From positions 1 through 36,001 of the forward strand of contig NZ_CAFJ01000170.1 in assembly GCF_000239795.1 (NCBI RefSeq): 36,001 nucleotides of DNA, in the 5' to 3' direction. This document shows, piece by piece, positions 8,318-14,577 of the stretch; positions within the stretch are counted from its first letter, which is position 1, and every line of letters begins with the position of its first letter. Made by a program: the position numbers and the translations under genes. Origin of the DNA: Bradyrhizobium sp. STM 3809 (GTDB lineage: Bacteria > Pseudomonadota > Alphaproteobacteria > Rhizobiales > Xanthobacteraceae). The notes under the pieces were generated by a model. That model saw only the letters and a program-made list of their open reading frames with translations. It did not search any database and had not been told where the DNA came from.

Positions 8318-9742
8318 CTAGCCGGGACTGAGCAGCGGATGAATCGGCAGCACGGTCAGAAGCACGAAGAGCGGAATCAAAACGGCGCCAGCGCGCAGCA
8401 TGTAGCCGAAGAAGCTCGGCATCCGGATGCCGCGCTCGTTGGCGATGGCGGCGACCATGAAGTTCGGCGCGTTCCCGATATAGGTGAGCGCACCCATGTA
8501 GACCGCGCCCATCGAAATCGCCGCGAGCGTGCCTGCGAGGTCGCCCATCAGCACCTTGGGATCGCCGCCGGCCAACTCGAAGAACAAGAGATAGGTCGGC
8601 GCATTGTCGAGGAAGGCCGACATCAGCCCCGTGAACCAGAAATAGGCCACTTCGCGTGGCGCGCCTGAGGGCGTCGTCACCGCGTTGAGAAGCCATCCGA
8701 AGGAGCCCTCATGGCCGGCGTTCAGCATGGCGATCACCGGGACGATGGCCGTGAAGATCGCCGCGAACAGTTTTGCGACCTCTCGGATCGGCTCCCAGTT
8801 GAAGCCGTTGGCCGCGCGATGCTCGTCCGGCGTGAGCCAGAGCGACAGGCCGGCGATCACCACCAGGACCGCGTCGCGGACGAGGTTCTGCAGCTCGATA
8901 TGGGTGCCGGCGATTTCGAACGAGATGCCCGGCTTCCAGGTCGCGGAGACGAGCGTGTTGGCGACGATGGCGGCGATCAGAACGATGTTGACGAGCCCGC
9001 GAACGCGCACCGGCTCTTTCGTTGCCGACGCCGCAGGCTCCGTCTTCTCCGCGCGGAAGCGCCACGCATCGATCGCCGCGAAGATCACCAGCAGCAGGCC
9101 GGCAACGATCGCGGTCTGCAGCCAGATGTTGCGCGTGGTCCAGAAGAAGTCGACGCCGCGCAGGAAGCCGACGAACAGCGGCGGATCTCCAAGCGGGCTC
9201 AGTGCTCCGCCGACATTGGCGGCGAGGATGATGAAGAAGACCAGCACATGCACATTGTGCGGCCGGCCGAGATTGGCGCGGATCAATGGGCGCACCAGGA
9301 TCATCGCAGCTCCTGTGGTGCCGACGACGCTCGCGATGAGCGTACCGAGCGCGAGGATGGCCGTATTGGTCCCGGGCGTGCCCCTGATGTCGCCGGTGAC
9401 CAGGATGCCTCCGGCGACCGTATAAAGCGCGAACAGCAGCACGATGAAACTGAGATACTCGGCGAGCAAGGCGTGGACGAAGGACGCCAGCGCGGCCCCC
9501 AGTCCGGCCTGCCAAGTCAGCGCCGCCAGCGTCACGAGGGCCCATGCCGCGGCGACCTTGCCGTAATGATGATGCCAGAAGCCGGCGAACAACAGCGGCC
9601 CGAGCGCGATCGAGAGCAAGAGCCCGGCAAACGGCAGGGCGAAAGGCCACGTCATTGCGGCGCCGTTCAACTCGGCGGCGTGCGCCTGGATCGGCAGAGC
9701 TGCGGAGAGAAGCAGGGCGAGGAGCGGCGCCGGCCACCTCAC
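8318..9742 (-). CDS. NhaD-type Na+/H+ antiporter (ArsB/NhaD superfamily)
   Basis: A 474-residue polytopic membrane protein. It begins with a signal-peptide-like segment ('APLLALLLSAALPIQAHA'), then about twelve membrane segments. NhaD-type signatures: 'GLLLSIALGPLLF', 'FWHHHYGKVA', 'GTTGAAMILVRPLIRAN', 'LSPLGDPPLFVGFL' and 'SAFLDNAPTYLLFFELAGG', and near the end 'GALTYIGNAPNFM'. These proteins exchange Na+ for H+; the superfamily also holds arsenite and citrate carriers. The frame is open to 9913, but that region is inside the preceding hydrolase gene; the GTG at 9742, ten bases after the hydrolase stop, gives the expected N-terminus. No strong ribosome binding site precedes it, so translational coupling is likely. 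Confidence 0.85.
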   Translation of the reverse strand: MRWPAPLLALLLSAALPIQAHAAELNGAAMTWPFALPFAGLLLSIALGPLLFAGFWHHHYGKVAAAWALVTLAALTWQAGLGAALASFVHALLAEYLSFIVLLFALYTVAGGILVTGDIRGTPGTNTAILALGTLIASVVGTTGAAMILVRPLIRANLGRPHNVHVLVFFIILAANVGGALSPLGDPPLFVGFLRGVDFFWTTRNIWLQTAIVAGLLLVIFAAIDAWRFRAEKTEPAASATKEPVRVRGLVNIVLIAAIVANTLVSATWKPGISFEIAGTHIELQNLVRDAVLVVIAGLSLWLTPDEHRAANGFNWEPIREVAKLFAAIFTAIVPVIAMLNAGHEGSFGWLLNAVTTPSGAPREVAYFWFTGLMSAFLDNAPTYLLFFELAGGDPKVLMGDLAGTLAAISMGAVYMGALTYIGNAPNFMVAAIANERGIRMPSFFGYMLRAGAVLIPLFVLLTVLPIHPLLSPG

Positions 9743-9752
9743 GCGGAAAAAG

Positions 9753-10565
9753 CTAGGGGCCGTCGATGAAACCTTTGGCAGTTTCTGTCGCACCAAAAAG
9801 ATCCAGATTGTTATGACCGCCGTCGGGAAAGCGTACGAAGCGCTTGGGGTCATGCGCAAGCGCGAACAATCGTTCCCCGAAGCGGATCGGGATTCCTGGA
9901 TCCTTCGCCCCATGCATGATCAGCAGCGGCACATGGACCTTGGCGATACGCTGATCGGAATGGAAACGGTCGAGCATCAGCAGACTCACGGGAACCACCT
10001 TCAGCATCTCGGACGCGACATCGACGGTGGACGTATAGGGCGCTTCCAGAATGAGCCTGCTGATCGCATGCTCCGCGGCGATTGCCGTGGCCACGCCGCT
10101 GCCCAGCGAGAAGCCCCAGACGACGATGCGTGGTGCCTCGTAGCGCTCGCGCGTGAAAGCATAGGCGGCTGCGGCATCCTGAAGCAGCCCCTGCTCGCTC
10201 GGGCTGCCGGTGGAGCCCGCATAGCCGCGATAGGACAGCGCGACAAGGCCAGTGCCATCGGCGGTCAGCGCGTTGAAGCGCGAGACCACGCCGGCGAGGA
10301 AATCGCCATTACCGGGAAAATACAGCACGACCTTGCGGCCCGGCTGTGCCGGCACGTGCCAGACGATGACCTTCTCGCCGTCGGCGGAGGTCAGCACGTG
10401 CTCTTCCGCCTGCGGAAAACCGGCGGCGGCGGGCGCGGTGCGGCCGACCGGGGGTACCGGAAACAGCATCGCGCGCTGGCGTACGAACAGCACCGCCAGG
10501 GCGATGGCGTAGATCGCCACCAGGACGATCAGGAGCCATTTCAGCCCGGTGATGGCTCCTGACAA
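9753..10565 (-). CDS. Membrane-anchored alpha/beta hydrolase (BEM46/ABHD13-like)
   Basis: A 270-residue protein with one N-terminal membrane segment (residues 8-28) and an alpha/beta-hydrolase domain. The catalytic triad can be read: Ser153 in the nucleophile elbow Gly-Phe-Ser-Leu-Gly, Asp222 in 'HGAKDPGIP' and His251 in 'DGGHNNL'; the oxyanion region is 'YFPGNGD'. The layout matches BEM46/ABHD13-type serine hydrolases; the substrate is unknown. The best start is a TTG at 10565, six bases after the pntB stop, without a clear Shine-Dalgarno site, so it is probably translated by coupling to pntB. Its place between transhydrogenase and antiporter genes suggests cotranscription rather than a shared reaction. 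Confidence 0.85.
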   Translation of the reverse strand: MSGAITGLKWLLIVLVAIYAIALAVLFVRQRAMLFPVPPVGRTAPAAAGFPQAEEHVLTSADGEKVIVWHVPAQPGRKVVLYFPGNGDFLAGVVSRFNALTADGTGLVALSYRGYAGSTGSPSEQGLLQDAAAAYAFTRERYEAPRIVVWGFSLGSGVATAIAAEHAISRLILEAPYTSTVDVASEMLKVVPVSLLMLDRFHSDQRIAKVHVPLLIMHGAKDPGIPIRFGERLFALAHDPKRFVRFPDGGHNNLDLFGATETAKGFIDGP

Positions 10566-10571
10566 GGCGCG

Positions 10572-11969
10572 TTACATGCCCTTGACGATGTTCTCGGTCA
10601 TTTTCTTGGCGTCGCCGAGCAACATCATCGTGTTGTCGCGGTAGAACAGCGGATTGTCGATGCCGGCATAGCCCGAGGCGAGCGAGCGCTTGATGAACAT
10701 CACGGTGCCGGCCTTCCACACCTGCAGCACCGGCATGCCGTAGATCGGCGAGGACTTGTCCTCTTCCGCCGCCGGGTTGGTGACGTCGTTGGCGCCGATG
10801 ACGAACGCGACGTCGGTCTGGGCGAACTCGGAGTTGATGTCCTCGAGCTCGAACACCTCGTCATAGGGCACGTTGGCCTCGGCGAGCAGCACGTTCATGT
10901 GGCCGGGCATGCGGCCGGCGACCGGGTGAATCGCGTACTTCACCTCGACGCCTTCCTTCTTCAAGGTGTCGGCCAGCTCACGCAGCGCGTGCTGCGCCTG
11001 GGCCACCGCCATGCCGTAGCCGGGCACGATGATGACCTTGGAGGCGTTCTTCATGATGAAGGCCGCGTCGTCGGCCGAGCCGAGCTTGGCCGGCTTCTGC
11101 TCGCCGGTCGCGCCGCCCGCCGCGGCGGTCTCGCCGCCGAAGCCGCCGAGGATGACCGAGATGAAGGACCGGTTCATCGCGTGGCACATGATGTAGGACA
11201 GGATCGCGCCGGAGGAGCCGACCAGCGCGCCGGTGATGATCAGCGCCGAATTGCCGAGCGTGAAGCCGATGCCGGCGGCCGCCCAGCCCGAATAGGAGTT
11301 CAGCATCGAGATCACGACCGGCATGTCGGCGCCGCCGATCGGAATGATCATCAGCACGCCGAGCGCCAGCGCCAGCACCGTGACCATCAGGAAGTCGAAG
11401 CCGCCGCCGGTCAGCACCAGGCGCACGACGAAGAACACCAGCGCGACGGCGAGGCCGATGTTGATGAGGTGGCGCGCCGGCAGGATGATCGGGGCGCCGC
11501 TCATGCGCGCGGACAGCTTGAGGAAGGCAATGACCGAGCCGGTGAAGGTCAGCGCGCCGATCGCGACGCCGAGCGACATTTCGACCAGGCTCTGCGGATG
11601 GATGTTGCCGGGCGTGCCGATGTCGAAGGCTTCCGGCGCGAAGAAGGCGCCCGCGGCGACCAGCACCGCGGCCATGCCGACCAGCGAGTGGAAGGCAGCG
11701 ACCAGTTCCGGCATCGCCGTCATCGGCACCCGGCGCGCGATGACCGCGCCGATGCCGCCGCCGATCGCGACGCCGAGGATCACCAGGATCCAGGCCCACA
11801 CATCGGCCGGGGGATGGCTGGCGAGCGTCGTCAGGACGGCAATCGCCATGCCGATCATGCCGAACAGGTTGCCCTGCCGGCTGGTGGCCGGGCTCGAGAG
11901 CCCGCGCAGCGACAGGATGAACAGCACACCCGCCACGAGATAGAGGAGTGCCGACAGATTGGCGTTCAT
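10572..11969 (-). CDS. pntB: NAD(P) transhydrogenase subunit beta
   Basis: A 465-residue subunit of the proton-translocating transhydrogenase, which uses the proton gradient to reduce NADP+ with NADH. The N-terminal two-thirds are membrane domain II helices ('GIGAVIARRVPMTAMPELVAAFHSLVGMAAVLVA'). The C-terminal 180 residues are the NADP(H)-binding domain III with 'IIVPGYGMAVAQAQHAL', 'HPVAGRMPGHMNVLLAEANVPYD', 'IGANDVTNPAA' and 'KRSLASGYAGIDNPLFY', all typical and intact. It is the last of the three pnt genes here and is followed within six bases by the hydrolase start. Confidence 0.97.
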   Translation of the reverse strand: MNANLSALLYLVAGVLFILSLRGLSSPATSRQGNLFGMIGMAIAVLTTLASHPPADVWAWILVILGVAIGGGIGAVIARRVPMTAMPELVAAFHSLVGMAAVLVAAGAFFAPEAFDIGTPGNIHPQSLVEMSLGVAIGALTFTGSVIAFLKLSARMSGAPIILPARHLINIGLAVALVFFVVRLVLTGGGFDFLMVTVLALALGVLMIIPIGGADMPVVISMLNSYSGWAAAGIGFTLGNSALIITGALVGSSGAILSYIMCHAMNRSFISVILGGFGGETAAAGGATGEQKPAKLGSADDAAFIMKNASKVIIVPGYGMAVAQAQHALRELADTLKKEGVEVKYAIHPVAGRMPGHMNVLLAEANVPYDEVFELEDINSEFAQTDVAFVIGANDVTNPAAEEDKSSPIYGMPVLQVWKAGTVMFIKRSLASGYAGIDNPLFYRDNTMMLLGDAKKMTENIVKGM

Positions 11970-12014
11970 TGCAGATGCCCCGTTGTGCCTGTCATCCCGC
12001 GTCGTGCGGCGTTG

Positions 12015-12332
12015 TTACTTGGACTTCTTCTTGTACATCGCCAGCATGCGCTGGGTGACGAGGAAGCCTCCGAAGATGTTCACGCAGGCGAAGATCAGCG
12101 CGATGAAGCCGAAGGCCCGCGCCAGACCGCTGCCGCTCGACACCATGGACACGCCGACCGCGAGTAGCGCGCCGACCACGATCACCGAGGAGATCGCGTT
12201 GGTGACCGACATCAGCGGCGTGTGCAGCGCGGGGGTCACCGACCACACCACGAAGTAGCCGACGAAAACGGCGAGGACGAAGATCGACAGCCGGAAGACG
12301 AAGGGATCGACGGCTTGGACGACATGTTCCAT
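12015..12332 (-). CDS. pntAb: NAD(P) transhydrogenase subunit alpha, membrane part
   Basis: A 105-residue protein with three hydrophobic helices, equivalent to the C-terminal membrane part of enterobacterial PntA. Sequences such as 'VGYFVVWSVTPALHTPLMSVTNAISS' and 'ALIFACVNIFGGFLVTQRML' are typical. A separate pntAb gene is the usual alphaproteobacterial three-gene arrangement. GAGGAG lies about seven bases before the ATG. It sits 23 bases after pntAa and 45 bases before pntB, clearly one operon. Confidence 0.96.
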   Translation of the reverse strand: MEHVVQAVDPFVFRLSIFVLAVFVGYFVVWSVTPALHTPLMSVTNAISSVIVVGALLAVGVSMVSSGSGLARAFGFIALIFACVNIFGGFLVTQRMLAMYKKKSK

Positions 12333-12355
12333 GGCTTTGCTCCTCAGACCTTCAA

Positions 12356-13483
12356 CTACGCCTTCGGCTGAAAATTCGGGTGGATGATGGCGCCGTCCTT
12401 TGTCAAAGCCGTGGCCTTGACCAGCTCATCGTCCCAGTTCACCGCCAGCGTCTTCTCCTTCTTGTCGATCATCGTCTCGATGAAGGCCAGAAGGTTGCGG
12501 GCGTAGAGGCCTGAAGCGGACGCCGCGACGCGGCCGGCGAGGTTCGGGAAGCCGATGATCTTGACGCCGTCGATCTCGACGATCTCGCCGAGCTTGACGC
12601 CTTCGACGTTGCCGCCGCGCTCGACCGCGAGGTCGACCAGCACCGAGCCCGGGCGCATCGACTTCACCATCTCCATGGTGACGAGGCGCGGCGCCGGACG
12701 GCCGGGGATCAGCGCCGTCGTGATGATGACGTCCTGCTTCTTGATGTGTTCCGCCGTCAGAGCGGCCTGCTTGGCCTGGTACTCCTTGGACATCTCCTTG
12801 GCATAGCCGCCGGCGGTCTGGGCGTTCTTGAACTCCTCGTCCTCGACGGCGAGGAACTTGGCGCCGAGACTTTCGACCTGCTCCTTGGTGGCGGGGCGCA
12901 CGTCGGTCGCCGAGACGATGGCGCCGAGACGGCGCGCGGTGGCGATGGCCTGCAGGCCGGCGACGCCGACGCCCATCACGAAGACCTTGGTCGCCGGCAC
13001 GGTGCCGGCCGCGGTCATCATCATCGGGAAGGCGCGGCCGAACGCCTCGGCGCCCTCGATGACGGCGCGATAGCCGGCGAGGTTGGCCTGGCTCGACAGC
13101 ACGTCCATGACCTGGGCGCGGGTGATGCGCGGCATCAGCTCCATGGCAAACGAGGCGATGCCGGCATCGGCCATCGCCTTCAACGCGGCGTCGTTGCCAT
13201 AGGGGTCCATGATCGCGAACACCAGCGCGCCGCGACGGTAGCTGGCGAGCTCGGAGGCTTCCGGCCGCTTCACCTTGATGATGATGTCGGCGTCCTTCAG
13301 CGCGTCGGCGCTGACGGTTGCGCCTGCCGCCGTGAACTCGGAATCCGGGAGGCCGGACTTGATGCCGGCGCCGGGCTCGACCGCGATCTCGGCACCCAAC
13401 GCCTTGAACTTCTTCACCGTGTCGGGAGAGGCGGCGACCCGCGGCTCCAACGGGTCGATTTCCTTGGCGACGGCAATCTTCAT
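12356..13483 (-). CDS. pntAa: NAD(P) transhydrogenase subunit alpha, NAD-binding part
   Basis: A 375-residue soluble domain I that binds NAD(H), related to alanine dehydrogenase. It opens 'MKIAVAKEIDPLEPRVAASPDTV', carries the nucleotide-binding 'VFVMGVGVAGLQAIATARRLGAIVSATDVRP' and ends with 'NLAGRVAASASGLYARNLLAF', matching PntA domain I. GGAGG lies four bases before the ATG. It is the first gene of a probable operon running pntAa-pntAb-pntB-hydrolase-nhaD-like-chaA-cupin on the minus strand. The 139 bases upstream carry the terminator of the oxidase subunit IV gene and presumably the operon promoter, which I cannot pin down. Confidence 0.96.
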   Translation of the reverse strand: MKIAVAKEIDPLEPRVAASPDTVKKFKALGAEIAVEPGAGIKSGLPDSEFTAAGATVSADALKDADIIIKVKRPEASELASYRRGALVFAIMDPYGNDAALKAMADAGIASFAMELMPRITRAQVMDVLSSQANLAGYRAVIEGAEAFGRAFPMMMTAAGTVPATKVFVMGVGVAGLQAIATARRLGAIVSATDVRPATKEQVESLGAKFLAVEDEEFKNAQTAGGYAKEMSKEYQAKQAALTAEHIKKQDVIITTALIPGRPAPRLVTMEMVKSMRPGSVLVDLAVERGGNVEGVKLGEIVEIDGVKIIGFPNLAGRVAASASGLYARNLLAFIETMIDKKEKTLAVNWDDELVKATALTKDGAIIHPNFQPKA

Positions 13484-13585
13484 GAGGCCTCCGGCGCGGA
13501 TGCGCGCGCGAGCTTAAAAACGGGCGGGACGTCGATAGGCTCCAGCGTGACGCCGGATCAGCGATCGCTGCGGCAGTCAGCTGAA

Positions 13586-13612
13586 GGCCCGCCGGTGGGA
13601 TACCGGCGGGCC
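13586..13612 (-). terminator. Strong hairpin after the oxidase subunit IV gene
   Basis: Perfect 11-base-pair inverted repeat (arms 13586-13596 and 13602-13612, five-base loop) beginning about ten bases after the stop at 13623 on the minus strand. The T run is weak (TTC), so this is a terminator with reduced confidence; it separates this gene from pntAa. Confidence 0.6.
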
Positions 13613-13622
13613 CAGAGCGTCT

Positions 13623-13775
13623 TTAAACGAGGAAAATAGCCATCAAGATGACGATGAGGGCCACGCCGATCGTGCCGTACTTCACCAGATTGATGAAGCC
13701 CTCATAGGTGGCCTCATGCGCCACGTAATCATTACCGTCAGCCGTCGAGTAGGCGATCTCGCCATGGTTTGCCAT
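13623..13775 (-). CDS. aa3-type cytochrome c oxidase subunit IV (small)
   Basis: A 50-residue protein read directly from the minus strand: a hydrophilic start (Met-Ala-Asn-His-Gly-Glu-Ile-Ala-Tyr), the conserved 'DYVAHEATYEGFI' region, and one membrane helix 'IGVALIVILMAIFLV' at the C-terminus. This is the bacterial COX4 (aa3-type subunit IV) family, a single-helix accessory subunit of the aa3 cytochrome c oxidase in the inner membrane. A G-rich ribosome binding site (GGGGGA) precedes the ATG. TTGCCC and TATGCG spaced 17 bases lie upstream as a possible promoter. It stands alone, away from the catalytic oxidase genes, and ends in a strong hairpin. Confidence 0.9.
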   Translation of the reverse strand: MANHGEIAYSTADGNDYVAHEATYEGFINLVKYGTIGVALIVILMAIFLV

Positions 13776-13880
13776 CGGGGTCCCCCAGAGAAAATTGCTT
13801 TGTTAAGGTCGCATACCCCAAAGCCAATGCAAGGGCAACGGCTGGCATGCAAGGCGGTTTTATCGGTTTTTCCGATCGCT

Positions 13881-14276
13881 CTATTCGCGAGGCCAATTAT
13901 CGCGAATCCAGCGCGTCAGGCTGGCCTCGCTGACCTCGCCGGCGGCGAGGGCGAGGATCACGGCGGTGGCCTGGGCCGGGTCGGGCGCGAACGCGATGTC
14001 GTTTCTGCGCAAAAACGTCATCATCGCCATGAAGGCGATGCGCTTGTTGCCATCCACGAAGGCGTGGTTCTTGGCCAAGCCAAATGCGTAGGCCGCGGCA
14101 AGCTCGGGCAGCGTCGCCTGCTCGTAGCTCCATTTGTTGATGGGCCGCTCCAGCGCAGAGCGCAGCATGCCTTCATCGCGCAGTCCCGGCGCGCCGCCGA
14201 AGCGGCGCAGCTGCCGCGCGTGAATGGCGATGGCCTGCTCATAGCTAATCCAGAGCGGCTCTTGCGGCTCGCTCAT
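13881..14276 (-). CDS. Doc-type toxin (Fic fold, death-on-curing family)
   Basis: A 131-residue Fic-fold protein with the Doc active-site motif His-Ala-Phe-Val-Asp-Gly-Asn-Lys-Arg at residues 71-79, followed by 'IAFMAMMTFLRRND' as in Doc. The N-terminal 'GLRDEGMLRSALERP' segment is also typical. In characterised Doc, the Lys in place of the Gly of AMP-transferring Fic proteins goes with phosphorylation of elongation factor Tu, which blocks translation; the same is inferred here. All key residues are intact. Its ATG overlaps the antitoxin stop by four bases (ATGA), the classic toxin-antitoxin order with the antitoxin first. Confidence 0.92.
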   Translation of the reverse strand: MSEPQEPLWISYEQAIAIHARQLRRFGGAPGLRDEGMLRSALERPINKWSYEQATLPELAAAYAFGLAKNHAFVDGNKRIAFMAMMTFLRRNDIAFAPDPAQATAVILALAAGEVSEASLTRWIRDNWPRE

Positions 14277-14497
14277 TTGGCGAGCGCGGCAAGGGTGTCG
14301 CGATATTCGTCCATGATCTCGTCGGCGATCTCTATGGTCCGCTCGAAATCCGGATCGTAAGGGAGCGCCTGGAAGCCGCCGCCGGGCAATTCCACAATGT
14401 GCAACTGCTGGCCGCGCTTGAGATCGAGCCGCTGCATCAGCTCGCGGGGCAACAGGAGACCATCGGAGTTACCGATCTTCTTGATCTCGATTTTCAT
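14273..14497 (-). CDS. AbrB/MazE-type antitoxin
   Basis: A 74-residue protein. The N-terminal half is a swapped-hairpin AbrB/MazE DNA-binding domain ('IKKIGNSDGLLLPRELMQRLDLKRGQQLHIVEL'); the C-terminal half is acidic ('DFERTIEIADEIMDEYRDTLAAL') and probably wraps the toxin. The ATG at 14497 is chosen over one five codons earlier because GGAG precedes it and the domain begins at once. It should neutralise the Doc-type toxin encoded downstream and repress its own promoter, where two identical ACAAATGT boxes lie at 14528-14568. Doc is best known with Phd-type antitoxins, so this pairing is the less studied kind. Confidence 0.9.
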   Translation of the reverse strand: MKIEIKKIGNSDGLLLPRELMQRLDLKRGQQLHIVELPGGGFQALPYDPDFERTIEIADEIMDEYRDTLAALAK

Positions 14498-14527
14498 TGT
14501 CAGACTCCGCAAAAGGACGCGCGTTTT

Positions 14528-14568
14528 ACAAATGTATAACGCGCACCCTTTGCTCGTTCAACAAATGT
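14528..14568 (-). promoter_or_regulatory. Toxin-antitoxin promoter with two operator boxes
   Basis: On the minus strand TTGAAC (14561-14556) and TATACA (14538-14533) are spaced exactly 17 bases, a near-consensus sigma-70 promoter. ACAAATGT occurs twice on the plus strand, at 14528-14535 (covering part of the -10) and 14561-14568 (at the upstream edge of the -35). The copies are 33 bases apart, about three helical turns, so dimers would bind the same face. A GCGCGTT/AACGCGC inverted repeat also spans 14519-14544. Confidence 0.7.
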
Positions 14569-14577
14569 TTTACAGCC

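Noticed and set aside
10899..12167. Plus-strand open frame of 422 codons opposite pntB and pntAb
   Set aside because: Antisense shadow; His/Arg/Asp-rich without hydrophobic core pattern.
13855..13885. ATCGG/CCGAT hairpin as terminator of the Doc-type toxin gene
   Set aside because: Only five base pairs, and the bases after it on the minus strand are A rather than T.
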